Notes under the pieces: generated by a model
Told to the model about the DNA's origin: nothing
The model's database searches: none
The model's input: only the letters and a program-made list of their open reading frames with translations
Source of the DNA: Prostheceraeus crozeri
Lineage: Eukaryota; Platyhelminthes; Polycladida; Euryleptidae
NCBI GenBank assembly: GCA_907163375.1
Contig: CAJQUW010007530.1
Span: 620,001-684,000, forward strand
DNA: 64,000 nt
Direction: 5' to 3'
Shown: piece after piece, positions 13,625 through 24,450 of the stretch
Layout: every line of letters starts with the position of its first letter
How positions within the stretch are numbered: the first letter of the stretch is position 1
Position numbers and translations under genes: made by a program

Positions 13625-15120
13625 TGAAGCGCGTTCACATTAGACCAATAAGGATAAAGATGATCTCGTGACGATTTCATTTCATCATTGAGCTCAGCTG
13701 GTCATATTGCACATATTTGAAGTTGAGAAAACCGGGCTAATGAGAACAGCAGCTATGTTGCACAATTTACGAAGGATTTTACTTCAATTTATCGTTATCG
13801 GTCCATGTGAACGCACCTTCATCAGCGAAATTTGTAGCGAATTTCTAATGCAGCACCTCAGCTGATAAGGTTCATCTTTTCTGTTCATATTCTATCGACG
13901 ACATGAATGGATGAAATGTTCTCGAATATTTATCCTAACTCAACATTATTCAAAAGAAATAGTCAATTGGTGGTCCTGTTCAAAACCTAGAGTTGTTGTG
14001 AAATAAGTATGTTTAATAAGATCCTATCGCCTGCCTGTGGACACCCCTTGCCTTACTCTGAGCGGAAATTGCTAGTCATGATTATAACTTATTCGTAATT
14101 GTATTCATAATATTTGGGAATTTATGTACTTAGTGTGGAAGCTAGCACGAAGTTGTGCAGGGAATGAGGTCGCACCTGAAGCTTTTACATAGCACGTCTG
14201 CCGGATCAGATCGTCTTGTGCATGCATTCCCCATACACTTCCAGTGTAGACATTGTGACATACTAGTCAAAATCACAATTTTATGGGAGTTGTTCTCTGT
14301 AGATTGAATTCGTAGTAGTTTTCTAATATGATTTGCATAGAAGGAATCCGCATATCATGCGCTGTCATATAAGTGGTCGTTTTTGTTCAGAATCCTTCTT
14401 TCACTAGCATAACACCCACATCGGTAATGACTTCACAACATTTTCATAAAAATTTCAACAAACGTGTGTCATTTCTTCTGATGTGATATCTGTATTCATT
14501 TGTGCTTCGTTTATTTGTTGCGAACGATCTCTCATGTGAAAGTGCATATGCTGTAGATGACTTTAAAACAAATCATATTGAAGAAAATGCCTCTTCGATT
14601 TTAATCAGTAGTCTATAACTCGACAAAATTGTGTTTATAGCCAATATGTCACATTTTCTCAATTGAAAATACCAGGGTTTTCCCAATCCAAGCTAATTTA
14701 TGAAAGACGACGATCTGATCCGGCGGAGCGCAGTTTTGAAGTAGTCAAGAGGTGTACAACACTATCTGATAACTACACGAAGATTCAATAAAATTGGACA
14801 TTTCATTGATTGAATGGCTTGAATAGCAATGGGCAACACGCGATAAAGACGGAAGAACCCCCTCCCTACTGCTGTTTCGTGTTGGTTTCTTATATCTCAA
14901 TCTTCCTTACTTAATGTATGAATGGTTCCTGAACACATCTCAACTGCTGCATGAGGAAATGCGAAGTGCTTGAAAAATATCTTTGTACCAGATCGAGTTC
15001 AAATTCATAGACATTATGTTCTATTCCATTAAGATTAAGAATATAGGTTTTATCTTAAGATTTCAAGTCGGACAATAACACAGTTGAGAATCGAGGTGCA
15101 ACTGTTTTGAATTAATCTGA
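13625..15120. other. No gene seen
   Basis: No convincing coding frame. A 16-bp inverted pair, GCCGGATCAGATCGTC near 14,200 and its reverse near 14,708, may mark the ends of an old element of about 520 bp. Confidence 0.35.
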
Positions 15121-16440
15121 CGCATTCTGCAGGGCTGCCAACCCCTGTCGACTAAAAATCGAGACGCCCATGTGAAAAAATCGGGACACATAAGTCATCT
15201 TTTCCTTCCATTTTATACGCAACTATAGCATTTTGATGTGTGCTTTGTTTTTCATCTGTTTTGTTGAAACTAACTTGGCGATAATTTTACACTTCGTGGA
15301 GCTATATCTCGCGCATCAATTATGAACTGCCGAAATTCTATGACAGAAGAAAAGTATCTACATCTTATTATTTCTGTTTCGTCAGCTCCCAACTAATCGA
15401 TTTGATAGAAAAATATGCTCTCAAAGATAAAAATGACTGTATTGTGACTAGCAAAAAACAAAAAAGGCAAAAAGCGTAAGAAACAAATTACACGATTCAT
15501 CAGGAATTTCAGATTTATTGCAGTAATATAAAACTCACATAACTCGATCGTCAGCTGTCGTCTATCAGGCTTAATTGTGAAAAAGTGCAATTGGAGAATA
15601 ATGAGAAATAATGAAATGATAATGAGAAAAGACAATTGGCAAAATAACATGTGAAAATATGCCCTTTAATTAAACAATCGCAAGTTTAGTCTTATGGTGT
15701 CGAGTTGGACGATTTCTTGAATTTGTACAAATAAAGCGTTTCTCTATGTTGTTACACTCACTTTTCCAAAAAAGAAATGGAATGTATATCTTATATCAGT
15801 GCAAACAGTATTTCAAAGAAAGCAGGAGGCCTATGCACGTGACCACAGTGTATATAAGAAATTCTGACCACAGCACCTAACTTCGACCACAAATACAGTG
15901 TCCAAATTTCAAAATCCAAAACGTCGGTGCAGGTAAATTTCGAGAATTTCGAGGGCAGAAAATCGGGACATCTCGATAGAATCGGGACAGTATGTTATCC
16001 GCATGGTTTGCATGCTCTGAAGTCCCGCCTATCCTAACAGGGATTTGAAATAATTGATCGAGAGAATTTTAATTATTTGCAGGATTACAAATTACTTGAA
16101 TTTGATTGATAACTTAAGCAATCAATTCATATAAATGGTTGCAAATTGCAGATAATATCACAATTAGGTTCACAGTGCAGAGCTTTAATGATTGGAATGA
16201 TCAATTACAATCCCCTAAATCAGAGAATTCAAATGTCAACACGTTCAGACTGTGAGAAATACTTTAACTTACACTGATATCATCTCATCTCCATGCTAGC
16301 AGGCATATTGAATATGTATACATATAAGCATCAACAGTATCTTAATGGCGCACTAGTATTGTCTAATTCCTCATGTGCTGCTAATGATATATGACAATCA
16401 GTATGATGTATCTTTATCGACTTAGGAACTACAGTGTCAA
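15121..16440. other. No gene seen; repeated ATCGGGACA motif
   Basis: AAATCGGGACA occurs near 15,177, 15,960 and 15,980 and a CAGGGCTGCCAAC start lies at 15,131, reminiscent of hAT element ends. No clean right end or target duplication was found. The rest is AT-rich without open frames of note. Confidence 0.3.
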
Positions 16441-16445
16441 ATAAG

Positions 16446-17864
16446 TCATACCTTTGGTAATTCAATCCAGCTTAACTCATCGGACTCTACATTTGTACTG
16501 CACCCAACATCATCGTCGCACAAATCAATGAAATTATTCGTCGATGGATCATCATCCAGCAATATTATCGGTTTTACGTCAGACTGGCTTGAATCTATTG
16601 CTGGGGTCGTTGAAATTTTATCACTCACAGAAGCTTCACCACGTTTATCACACGAAGTATGTTGCTGCCTTGAAGATTTTACTGGAGACGTTGAAATTTT
16701 GTTGTTCATCGAAATTTCACGACTTTTGTCACACAAAGAATTTACTTGCTTAAAATATTTTACTGGTGGAGGTGGTGGTAAAACTTTGTTGTTCACAGAA
16801 GCCTTAGGAGGTCTATCACGTTGCTGCCTTGCATTTGAAGGTTGAATACATCGAATGGATTTAGTCTTCACCTTAGCTTTCTGGCATTGTGTTTGTTTAT
16901 GTCGCTTGTATTGTTCCAATGGTGAAAATACATTATTGCAGGTATAACATCGGAACATTCTGGCCTCGATTTCTTCTCTTGGAACGGGAATTGGCCTACG
17001 TTTTCTCTTCAAATCGACACATTTAGAAGGAACTGCAGCATCTGTGGATGCGCTCTCTGAAGATTCGGCTTCAGTTGATGGTGGCAATTTTTGCAGTATT
17101 GCATTACATTTCATCGATCGTTCGTGTAATTTCCAATGATTCAGTTGTGAATAGGTTCTCCCGCATGTGACGCACTTGTAAATTTTCTCTTTTTTTCTTC
17201 GACAACTTCCGGATTTCATGTGAGAGGTTCTAGAGGACAGAGAACTAAGTTTTTTCTTACAATAGAGGCACCTATACATAGTTTCACCTTTATGCAGTTT
17301 TTCATGACATCGCATATCTCCCTTACGATAAAACGTTCTAGGACAAAGTGGGCAATCGAACATTTTAACACTCGAATGACAGTGTTGAGCGAACTTCCTT
17401 GATTTGGTATGAGTTGATTCATGACTTGTTAGAAGTGCTAATGTGTCGAATTTCTTGTTACAATACGAACAAACGAAAGTTTTAACTTTCGGCTCAGTTT
17501 CAGTTTCAACATGTACTTGAATGTCAACTCGTTTGCGACATTTTCTTTTCTCCAACTTCTTCAGATATTTTGGGTCATGAAATTTTTCATGCTTCTGTCT
17601 CGCCATAGGAGTCTTGAAAGGCTTGCTGCAGTGCGCACAAGGAAACTTGACAAACGTATACAGTTGCTGCTGCTGTTCTGTATCATCCATTATTATGAAA
17701 AAATCCATTCGCTCACGACAATAAAAACTTGAGAAGGCATCCACTACAGCGGCTACTTCATATTTCACCCTGAAAGAAGATGTTTCAATGAATAATTTTG
17801 CAAATGAAATATTTATTTTACAAAATCGAGCATAGAGAATAACATACATTACTTCTACAACCAT
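16446..17864 (-). CDS. C2H2 zinc-finger protein with C-terminal SUMO-interacting-like motifs
   Basis: The frame is open from 17,864, but a good splice acceptor (TTCTTTCAG|G) lies at 17,769, and likely starts are ATGs at 17,708 or 17,690. Counting from 17,690 (414 residues), six fingers are visible: 18-38, 74-94 and 113-133 are CCHH; 141-163, 173-195 and 248-269 end in Cys instead of the second His. A basic patch KRKRRP lies at 228-233. The tail has three loose repeats of a K-[IV]-S-T-x-P type unit and two hydrophobic-acidic motifs, PIILLDDD (374-381) and FIDLCDDD (387-394), like SUMO-interacting motifs. A possible splice donor (AAAG|GTATGA) near 16,452 means that coding may continue in another exon. 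It is probably a nuclear DNA-binding regulator of the host. Confidence 0.8.
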   Translation of the reverse strand: MVVEVMYVILYARFCKINISFAKLFIETSSFRVKYEVAAVVDAFSSFYCRERMDFFIIMDDTEQQQQLYTFVKFPCAHCSKPFKTPMARQKHEKFHDPKYLKKLEKRKCRKRVDIQVHVETETEPKVKTFVCSYCNKKFDTLALLTSHESTHTKSRKFAQHCHSSVKMFDCPLCPRTFYRKGDMRCHEKLHKGETMYRCLYCKKKLSSLSSRTSHMKSGSCRRKKEKIYKCVTCGRTYSQLNHWKLHERSMKCNAILQKLPPSTEAESSESASTDAAVPSKCVDLKRKRRPIPVPREEIEARMFRCYTCNNVFSPLEQYKRHKQTQCQKAKVKTKSIRCIQPSNARQQRDRPPKASVNNKVLPPPPPVKYFKQVNSLCDKSREISMNNKISTSPVKSSRQQHTSCDKRGEASVSDKISTTPAIDSSQSDVKPIILLDDDPSTNNFIDLCDDDVGCSTNVESDELSWIELPKV

Positions 17865-17868
17865 ATCA

Positions 17869-18626
17869 CTTGGAACCAGGGATGCGGATACCTATCATTT
17901 TGATAGGACTCCGACTCCGGGGGTTGATAGGACTCCGATTCCGCTTCAGGGTGGCAAGTATATATAGCCTAAAAAACTGGTGACCCACATCCTAGATCAT
18001 TATAGGTTCAGATGAACCTATCTTTAGTGATCATTGCTGTATCAATCATCAATCATTTTCGATGAAAGTTTATCAAATGTTGCTTTAAGTTGGATGCATG
18101 CGACTCGCCTCCTCCCATCTTGTTGATGTGTGCTTCACACAGGTTTTCTCCAGTCTCAGGCAGGAAAATCCCCAACCTTCTCCACTTTCGATTTTAATAT
18201 GCGCTATGGAGGAGAGATCACACACGATTAACGTGAGGGTAAGAGGTAATATTCTCTTAACAAACTAGTATTTCAGTTTTGTCTCTGACGTGACCTTTGG
18301 TGCGTATAGGTGTGATCGAAGCTAGGAAGGCTTGTCTTCTCTACTAAATCGACGAGTGAAAACAGAATCCTTTTTTCACTTTCACGGTTCATTGCCTCAA
18401 CTATTACGAGCTTTGCATGCAGCAGACTCTGTACCTTTGTTTGACGGAGAAAGTTGACATCAAGACAGTGACAGCTATGCACGAGGATGAATAATTTGTT
18501 TGCATTATATTTCGGGTCTAGTAATAAGCTGGAGTCCGGAGTCCTATCATTTGATAGGACTCCGACTCCTACTCCTCCAAAAATGATAGGACTCCGGGAC
18601 TCCGATTCTGCATCCCTGCTTGGAAC
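17869..18626. mobile_element. hAT-like non-autonomous element with 8-bp target duplication
   Basis: The element spans 17,877-18,618 (742 bp) and is flanked by perfect CTTGGAAC duplications (17,869-17,876 and 18,619-18,626). Ends are CAGGGATGCGGA and, reversed, CAGGGATGCAGA. Inside both ends the motif TGATAGGACTCCGA repeats. An 8-bp duplication and CAGGG ends point to the hAT superfamily. No transposase is encoded. It lies directly upstream of the zinc-finger frame. Confidence 0.88.
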
Positions 18627-19144
18627 TGTGTGAAAACTTAATAAGGTCGACAGAAATAAATGCAAATAGCTAAACATTAATTTTGTTATTCGGAAAAATA
18701 AAACAGAGAAGAATCAAAGCATCCACGGCACCGAATAACAAAATATATTTTCACTAAAGATTTCGAAAATACATACGTGCATTGTATACAGGTACGGACA
18801 TGTAATTCAAATTTAGACGGCTGTCAACGCTTTGTGATTTGATCAATATAATATGCTTATAATATCAAGCCTCGTCTATCTTAAACAAGACAATGAAAAT
18901 CCTAGAGTCATGAAAAAACTCGACCAAGATATTTTGATCGCAGGTAGGCATGCATAAAGCGTTCGATATTGTTTACACAATCATTCTATTCAATGTCTCA
19001 TTGATGTCGTAGATGTATAGCAGTGGCGGCTTATGAAATTTGACTCAGGTGTGCCTTGGAAGAGCATATTTTTATTGCAACACTGCGCATCAATTTACAG
19101 TATAGGCATCTATGTGTATCTTTATTTACAGAATTAGGTACATA
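18627..19144. other. No gene seen
   Basis: AT-rich sequence with no open frame of note and no clear repeat. Confidence 0.4.
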
Positions 19145-19830
19145 CCGTATTTCTTCGAACAATAGCCGCCCTCGCTACTATTCGAGAGAACGGTTCCAGA
19201 GAACTTAGCAATGCCGTAAATTTACACATCCACACCCATCCATCCTGGAAATCCTGAGCCATGTCGTCGATAACTGCCGTCGGGTTATCGCTCTACGCAC
19301 AGTTTTATAGCCTATTGTTATTGGTAAGAAGATGGTGAACCATTCGTTTGATGTCAATTTACCGTAACTTTCGGTCATTATATGACATGCATGGTTTATC
19401 GACTAAAGTTGTTCTCAATACGCTGAACTTTCCGATCATGAAGAAACCAGAAAAACAACTACCTGAGTCGAATCTGCAGCGACTTAAAGTTGAGAGTGGA
19501 TAAATTCTCCTATTCAAGCTAAGGCTTCTGCCCACCTTATAAGTTCTGCTCGTGTATCGCAAATTTCGCTGAATTTCAGTATAGTTATCTATACCATGAG
19601 CGCCCATGAGCGCAAAATCAAGTTCTATGCACGCACATAATTTACCAGTGGTCAGCAGATGAACAAGGAAGTCAGTTTCAAGTCAAAATTTTCGTCTCAT
19701 CGCATCAGTCAAATTACTGATCATGGGCCTTTTTAATAGTAGCCGCCCTCGAATAGTGGCCGACCTCAAATAGTCGCCCGAAATGTGCAGTTTTTAGTAG
19801 CAGCCGCGGCTATTATTCGAGGAAATACGG
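19145..19830. mobile_element. Non-autonomous element with CCGTATTTC terminal inverted repeats, flanked by TA
   Basis: Left end CCGTATTTCTTCGAACAATA and right end (reversed) CCGTATTTCCTCGAATAATA; TA lies on both flanks. Further AATAGTCGCCC and AATAGTGGCCG motifs sit inside the right end, and AATAGCCGCCC inside the left. No protein encoded. Related ends occur at 12,293-13,077. Confidence 0.7.
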
Positions 19831-20648
19831 TACTATCTACACCAAATTAACTTGCAGCTTCTTGACTTCCATTGACACAGACCAATAGTGGATAAGGTTT
19901 AATTCAGGTAGAGTTAATCTTGATTTAAGCGTGCTTGTACGATGGGCATCAAGTCATCTTTATGCGTATTTAGTCTAATCCATTCAAATGTCGTGCACCT
20001 TTATCTAATGCAATTCGCACTGGCACCATAGGAAACTGACAAGAAATAGTATGTTAATATGATGTTATTAAAGAATTACCATTTATTGAAAATTTTATTA
20101 ATTCATCGAAAATATTTCGCATTTAGGCATAGACATTTAGCTGTTTAACCTTCTAGCCGATCATATTTGTTGTTAGGATTTTCATTGCATGATCTAAATC
20201 TTGATTTCACACTCATTCTTTCCTTATGTTTCTTCCTTCTTAAACCGGAAAGACAACAGTGTCTGATCGCAGTGAATCTAGCTTCATCATCTGTTTTTAT
20301 CTGAAATGTGCTATATTTACCTGTACTACTTTATCACAATTTGATTTCCATTTGCTTGAAAATATTCACTTATTATTATTATTATCAGACAATAACTTCG
20401 ATTTATGTCCTGTCATCTACATGTACGTGCATTATCATCCGCAATTTAGTTTTAAGCGAATGAGATAAAGATATGAATATATTTCTTAATGATATTTTCA
20501 AATAAAGATTTAATTGCGCTGCAAGATAATATTCCATGCGCTGGAAGCAACGCCTGGAAGCGGTTGCTATTGTCAAATAAACAAACCAGGAAGGCAACGT
20601 CATAATCCGCGCTGAAAGCTTTACTTGCTCTTGACACGATCATGGAGG
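19831..20648. other. No gene seen
   Basis: AT-rich, with a short TTA repeat near 20,371. No supported feature. Confidence 0.4.
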
Positions 20649-20820
20649 GTGTGCTTCGCTGGTCTTGGTGATCTTCATGCCGCGTTAGCAGTTCGAAGAC
20701 TGGGTTCGATTCCCAGCCGGCAAGCCATTTTTCATGGTGCTGCCAAGAGCAAGGCGCATTGAAATATCATTCCGACCTCGTGAAAGCCGGAGGCATTAAA
20801 TCACTAGATCTTTTAGGTTT
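20649..20820 (+). repeat. tRNA-derived SINE, family C
   Basis: GGTTCGATTCCCAGCC at about 20,703 is a B box, with an A-box-like segment about 50 bases before. A body with GCCAAGAGCAAGGCGCATTG and CGTGAAAGCCGGAGGC follows. It does not fold as a plain tRNA and extends about 100 bases beyond the tRNA-like head. Confidence 0.6.
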
Positions 20821-21139
20821 GCTTAAATAACGGTGTCAGTTATCTTGGTAAATTTCTAGGGGCCAGTTTACCAAGATATCAAACCGATATTTCAACAGAG
20901 ACTTGAAAGATTAAGATTTTGATGATTTAGAACTGCTCGAGGAGTTTTCAATGACAGCATCAAGTATAGAACAAACCCACACAAACACCATTCCTGATCT
21001 TGTGACTATTCAACAGATGGCAGAAAAGTTGAGAACAATAATCATAGACATGTTCAGTCCATTACGAATGACCAATCGCAAAACAACATCATGAACCAGA
21101 TACTTAAGGTAATACTTAAAAAAGCGAAATTGGCCTTCA

Positions 21140-21850
21140 ATGACTGGTTGCATAGACGAGACATTACTCAAAGATAACGGTGATCGTTATCCAGGAAAAA
21201 CGCTAAAAAGTATATTTTGTGGTATTGGATCATGGTTACGTGTTGAAAGAAAATGGTGTAAGGTTTTAAGTGATCCAGATTTTACAGAAATTTATGAAGC
21301 TCATGATACTGCCATGAAAGATGCAAGGGTGAAATAATGCAGAGATGAAGGGATGGAATAAGCGAACTTGCGAAAGGGTTACCGCCTGTTTATGATTAAC
21401 TGGAGGAGTTATTATATCAAAGAGGATATTTGAGAAAAGATCATCCAAGAAAGTTAAACAGAACAGATTTGCATCTCGTGTCACATAATCTAGGACTGAG
21501 AGGAGACATCAAAGGGATTGACAATCGGACCAGAGAGCACATTACAATTGAGTCGCAGCAGATACCACATTTTTAGAATACTTAAACGAAAATGCTTCCA
21601 TGACAAAACAATGTGTTTTAAAAGATAGACATGTGCAAGTAAACAAATAAGAATCCATCCTGTCCCTGATAAAAGCAGATTGACTCAAAAGCAGAATTAC
21701 GGAACTACATAAAGCAATGCTCTCCTATCGTCCAAAAAATCCATAACTGATGCTCTGTTTTTACTACTATATCCAAATACAAAGAATGCAGATGGTACAC
21801 AACAACTCCCGTCGGTCAGCTGGATCTATCATGCTGGTTCTCTATTTTTG
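21140..21850 (+). pseudogene. Remnant of a tyrosine-recombinase gene of Crypton/ZMYM-KCTD type
   Basis: The frame 21,140-21,337 reads NGDRYPGKTLKSIFCGIGSW then LR, and FTEIYEAHDTAMKD. That is the 'dG..Y.p.tL..l..gI.r.lR....f.d..F......lD..mk' signature of the DUF3504 recombinase-like domain found in Cryptons and ZMYM/QRICH proteins. Further right, in other frames, ELLYQRGYL, LGLRGDIKG (near 21,400-21,510) and a LYPNTKNADGTQQLP segment (near 21,760-21,810) continue the same family order. Several stops and frame changes separate them, so it is a dead fragment. A DNA-transposon Crypton or a copied host gene are both possible. Confidence 0.6.
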
Positions 21851-21859
21851 TTGTTAATG

Positions 21860-24120
21860 GTGGCCACGGGCGAGGAAGAAGAGAACTATTCAAATCAAAG
21901 CGGTGGACGTACAGTAGGCCTACTACATGGACCAGCAATGTCGAAGAAACAAGTAAATACATTGTATTGAACTTGGCAATTAGTTAACGTCAACAAGCTA
22001 AAATCATCATGACATTTCAAAATAAATGAAAATCCGTGAAAGTGTACACGTGGAAATGGTAATTAGAGTGCAATTTACATGCACAAGTATCTATGATAAA
22101 GCATACCAGAAGTTTTTCATTTGATTAATTATTCTCAAATTAAATTAGCGTAATCAATTGAATAAATCCCTTTTCATAATGTAAATCTTGGCATATTTAA
22201 AAATTCATTTTATTGTTTGTTGTTTGTTTCATTATAATTACTTTCTGAAGATCAACGAGAATCTTCCGAAAGATTTTTTAACAATCTTGAACATTTTTGC
22301 CTGTTGTTGTAGGATTATGTTATATCTTCTATTTCTATGTTCTATTAATTATCCCTGCATGCAAGGTTGGTGACGCTTTGGAAATAACATTATGCAAAAA
22401 CCCGGTATATAGTTCAACGATATTAAAAACAGACAAATCCAAACTTCATCGGGAACATGCTTATTTATCAAGCAATGTTGCCACTTTAAGTACATGCAAT
22501 CAGATAAAGGAAAATCTCAAAAAAAGTATTGGAAAAGCAAGCAGTACAAACACGTGACATACACCTGTCACACTTTTCACTAGGTATACAGATATTTCAA
22601 TATTAACTACAAATCGTGAAAAATTTTCCAGGATTGTCGGCAGAGTATCAACTCAGCATTTATTAAATCCCCATTGTGTATATAGTTTCGATTTTATTGA
22701 ATGAACCCGAGTTCAGACGCGGTACCACATGTGAGACATGCTTTTGTGAGATACACTTTTGGAGAAATTTACATGGATTTGACATCATGATGGCAAAACA
22801 GAAGGAACAATAGCATCTTACAAATCCTCCGTGTCATGTCAACCTGGCAGATGAAATATGGTTTGTTAAATTAGCTACTCGATGGGTTACCAACACTAAT
22901 GCTTAGCCTTAACAAAAACAGCATTTTCTTGAGCATGATCACACCAACTACCACTGGAAAAGCAAAATGACATAATCAAAGACAGTGATCACAATTTACT
23001 TCAAAAGATTCAAATGGGTTCACATTACTATTCAGATTGAAGAAATGAAATATAAATTTTGTGAATCGCAAAATCATGCCGATAAAAATGGAATTAAAAC
23101 ATGAAATTTCCGCCAATGAGCACAACGAGATCTCAAGTTTTTCATGGACTTACATTATCATGATGCGGTTCATGAAATTCCCTTGATAATCAGCTTAAGT
23201 TCCGCTTGATTAAAATGCTTGTTAGCAAATATTCACTCCCTTTGAAATCCATCATGTTTCATACTACTTACATTTTGCGTTCATGTCAATAGTATATAAA
23301 CACAGGAATAATAAGTAAAAATTTGGCTTTTTGAAAACTGTTTTAACTATTTTGAAACGCAGGAACGCAATCTCCGCAAAAAACTGAATCTCTTCTTACA
23401 AAAATGTTCACTGTATACTTTCTGAGTCGATACTCTACTCACCATATGCTTACTCTATAAACGCACTTCATCCAATTATCAATTTCAAACTGGAACATCC
23501 GACTGGTGAGAATAGCCTACTCCTTTGTGAAAGCGGAATCAAGATTGTTAGATGAGAGGCACTGATTGCTTCTTCCACACTACTTTAGTGTTAAACCTGG
23601 CAATTTATCAGTCGTGTGTGACAACTTTGAGAAAGGAATGTCAATGCCAACAGAAGAGCATTCCCTATATGGTTTCTACATGACACATTTATAATTCTTT
23701 AGGTCACATATGTAACTCTATGCCATTAAAAAAGCTTGCATGCATTTTAATCATATGAGAAAGATGGTCGACTCGAAATTGTCAAACGATGGTTTACTCA
23801 CATGCAACACGGCGATTGACAGGACCATATATTTATTCTCAGACGTACAGTGATAGCGCCAGGACGCACAGAGTATTAGGTAACAATAAACTAAAAAATC
23901 ATGGGATTTGAAATTGCAAGCTTTAACACGGGAGCGAGGATAACAAAACATAGGCATGAAAGCTGTTAACTGTAAAGATGATAAAATCATAGCTACACGC
24001 ATTTGCTTCATGCATTGAAAGTATTGTAGCAGACAAAAATTCCACAATCCAGAAGAATCCAAACCTCGGGATTGCAAAATTAAAGAATCTTAGACATCCT
24101 TTTATACCTTAGTATAAGCT
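21860..24120. other. No gene seen
   Basis: AT-rich DNA. Short open frames here show no known motif, uneven composition and no splice support. No clear repeat was found by eye. Confidence 0.4.
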
Positions 24121-24125
24121 GTATT

Positions 24126-24450
24126 TGCAGCGAAATGCAGAGCTTTCAGAGCGGCACGTTTAGAGAAATGAAGCGGGCACCCAAAAACGATAAGTGCAGC
24201 GAATTATATAGCTCTCAGAGCAGCACATGTTTAAATAAATCTAGCGGAGCGCATCAAACCGACGAATGGATCGAATTAGGCAGCGGATTGGATCGAATCC
24301 CTTTAAAAATGGAGCGGCTACCTCCAACCGATGAATACAGCGAATTGGAGAGCTCAGCACAGCACGTCTATTGACAAATGGAGCGAGTGCGTCCAACCGA
24401 AAAATGCACTGTTTTTAAGAGCTTTCAGAAGAACTCTAGAAAAATTGAGC
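24126..24450 (+). repeat. Tandem repeat of 69-72 bp, about 4.7 units, open in one frame
   Basis: Units start near 24,126, 24,195, 24,267, 24,336 and 24,405 (lengths 69, 72, 69, 69). The consensus contains TGCAGCGAATT, GAGCTTTCAGAGCAGCAC, AAATGGAGCGG and CCAACCGATGAA. All lengths are multiples of three, and a frame from the ATG at 24,135 stays open for 79 codons with repeated SELYSS / ERLPPTDEYSELES-like peptides. It may be a minisatellite or the remains of a repeat-coding exon. Confidence 0.7.

Noticed and set aside
15131-16030. A hAT element starting CAGGGCTGCCAAC
   Set aside because: The left end is suggestive, but no matching right end or duplication was seen.
20649-20725. A real tRNA gene
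   Set aside because: A and B boxes are present but the arms do not pair as a tRNA and a SINE-like body follows. The same holds at 36,903, 38,640, 43,400 and 58,463.
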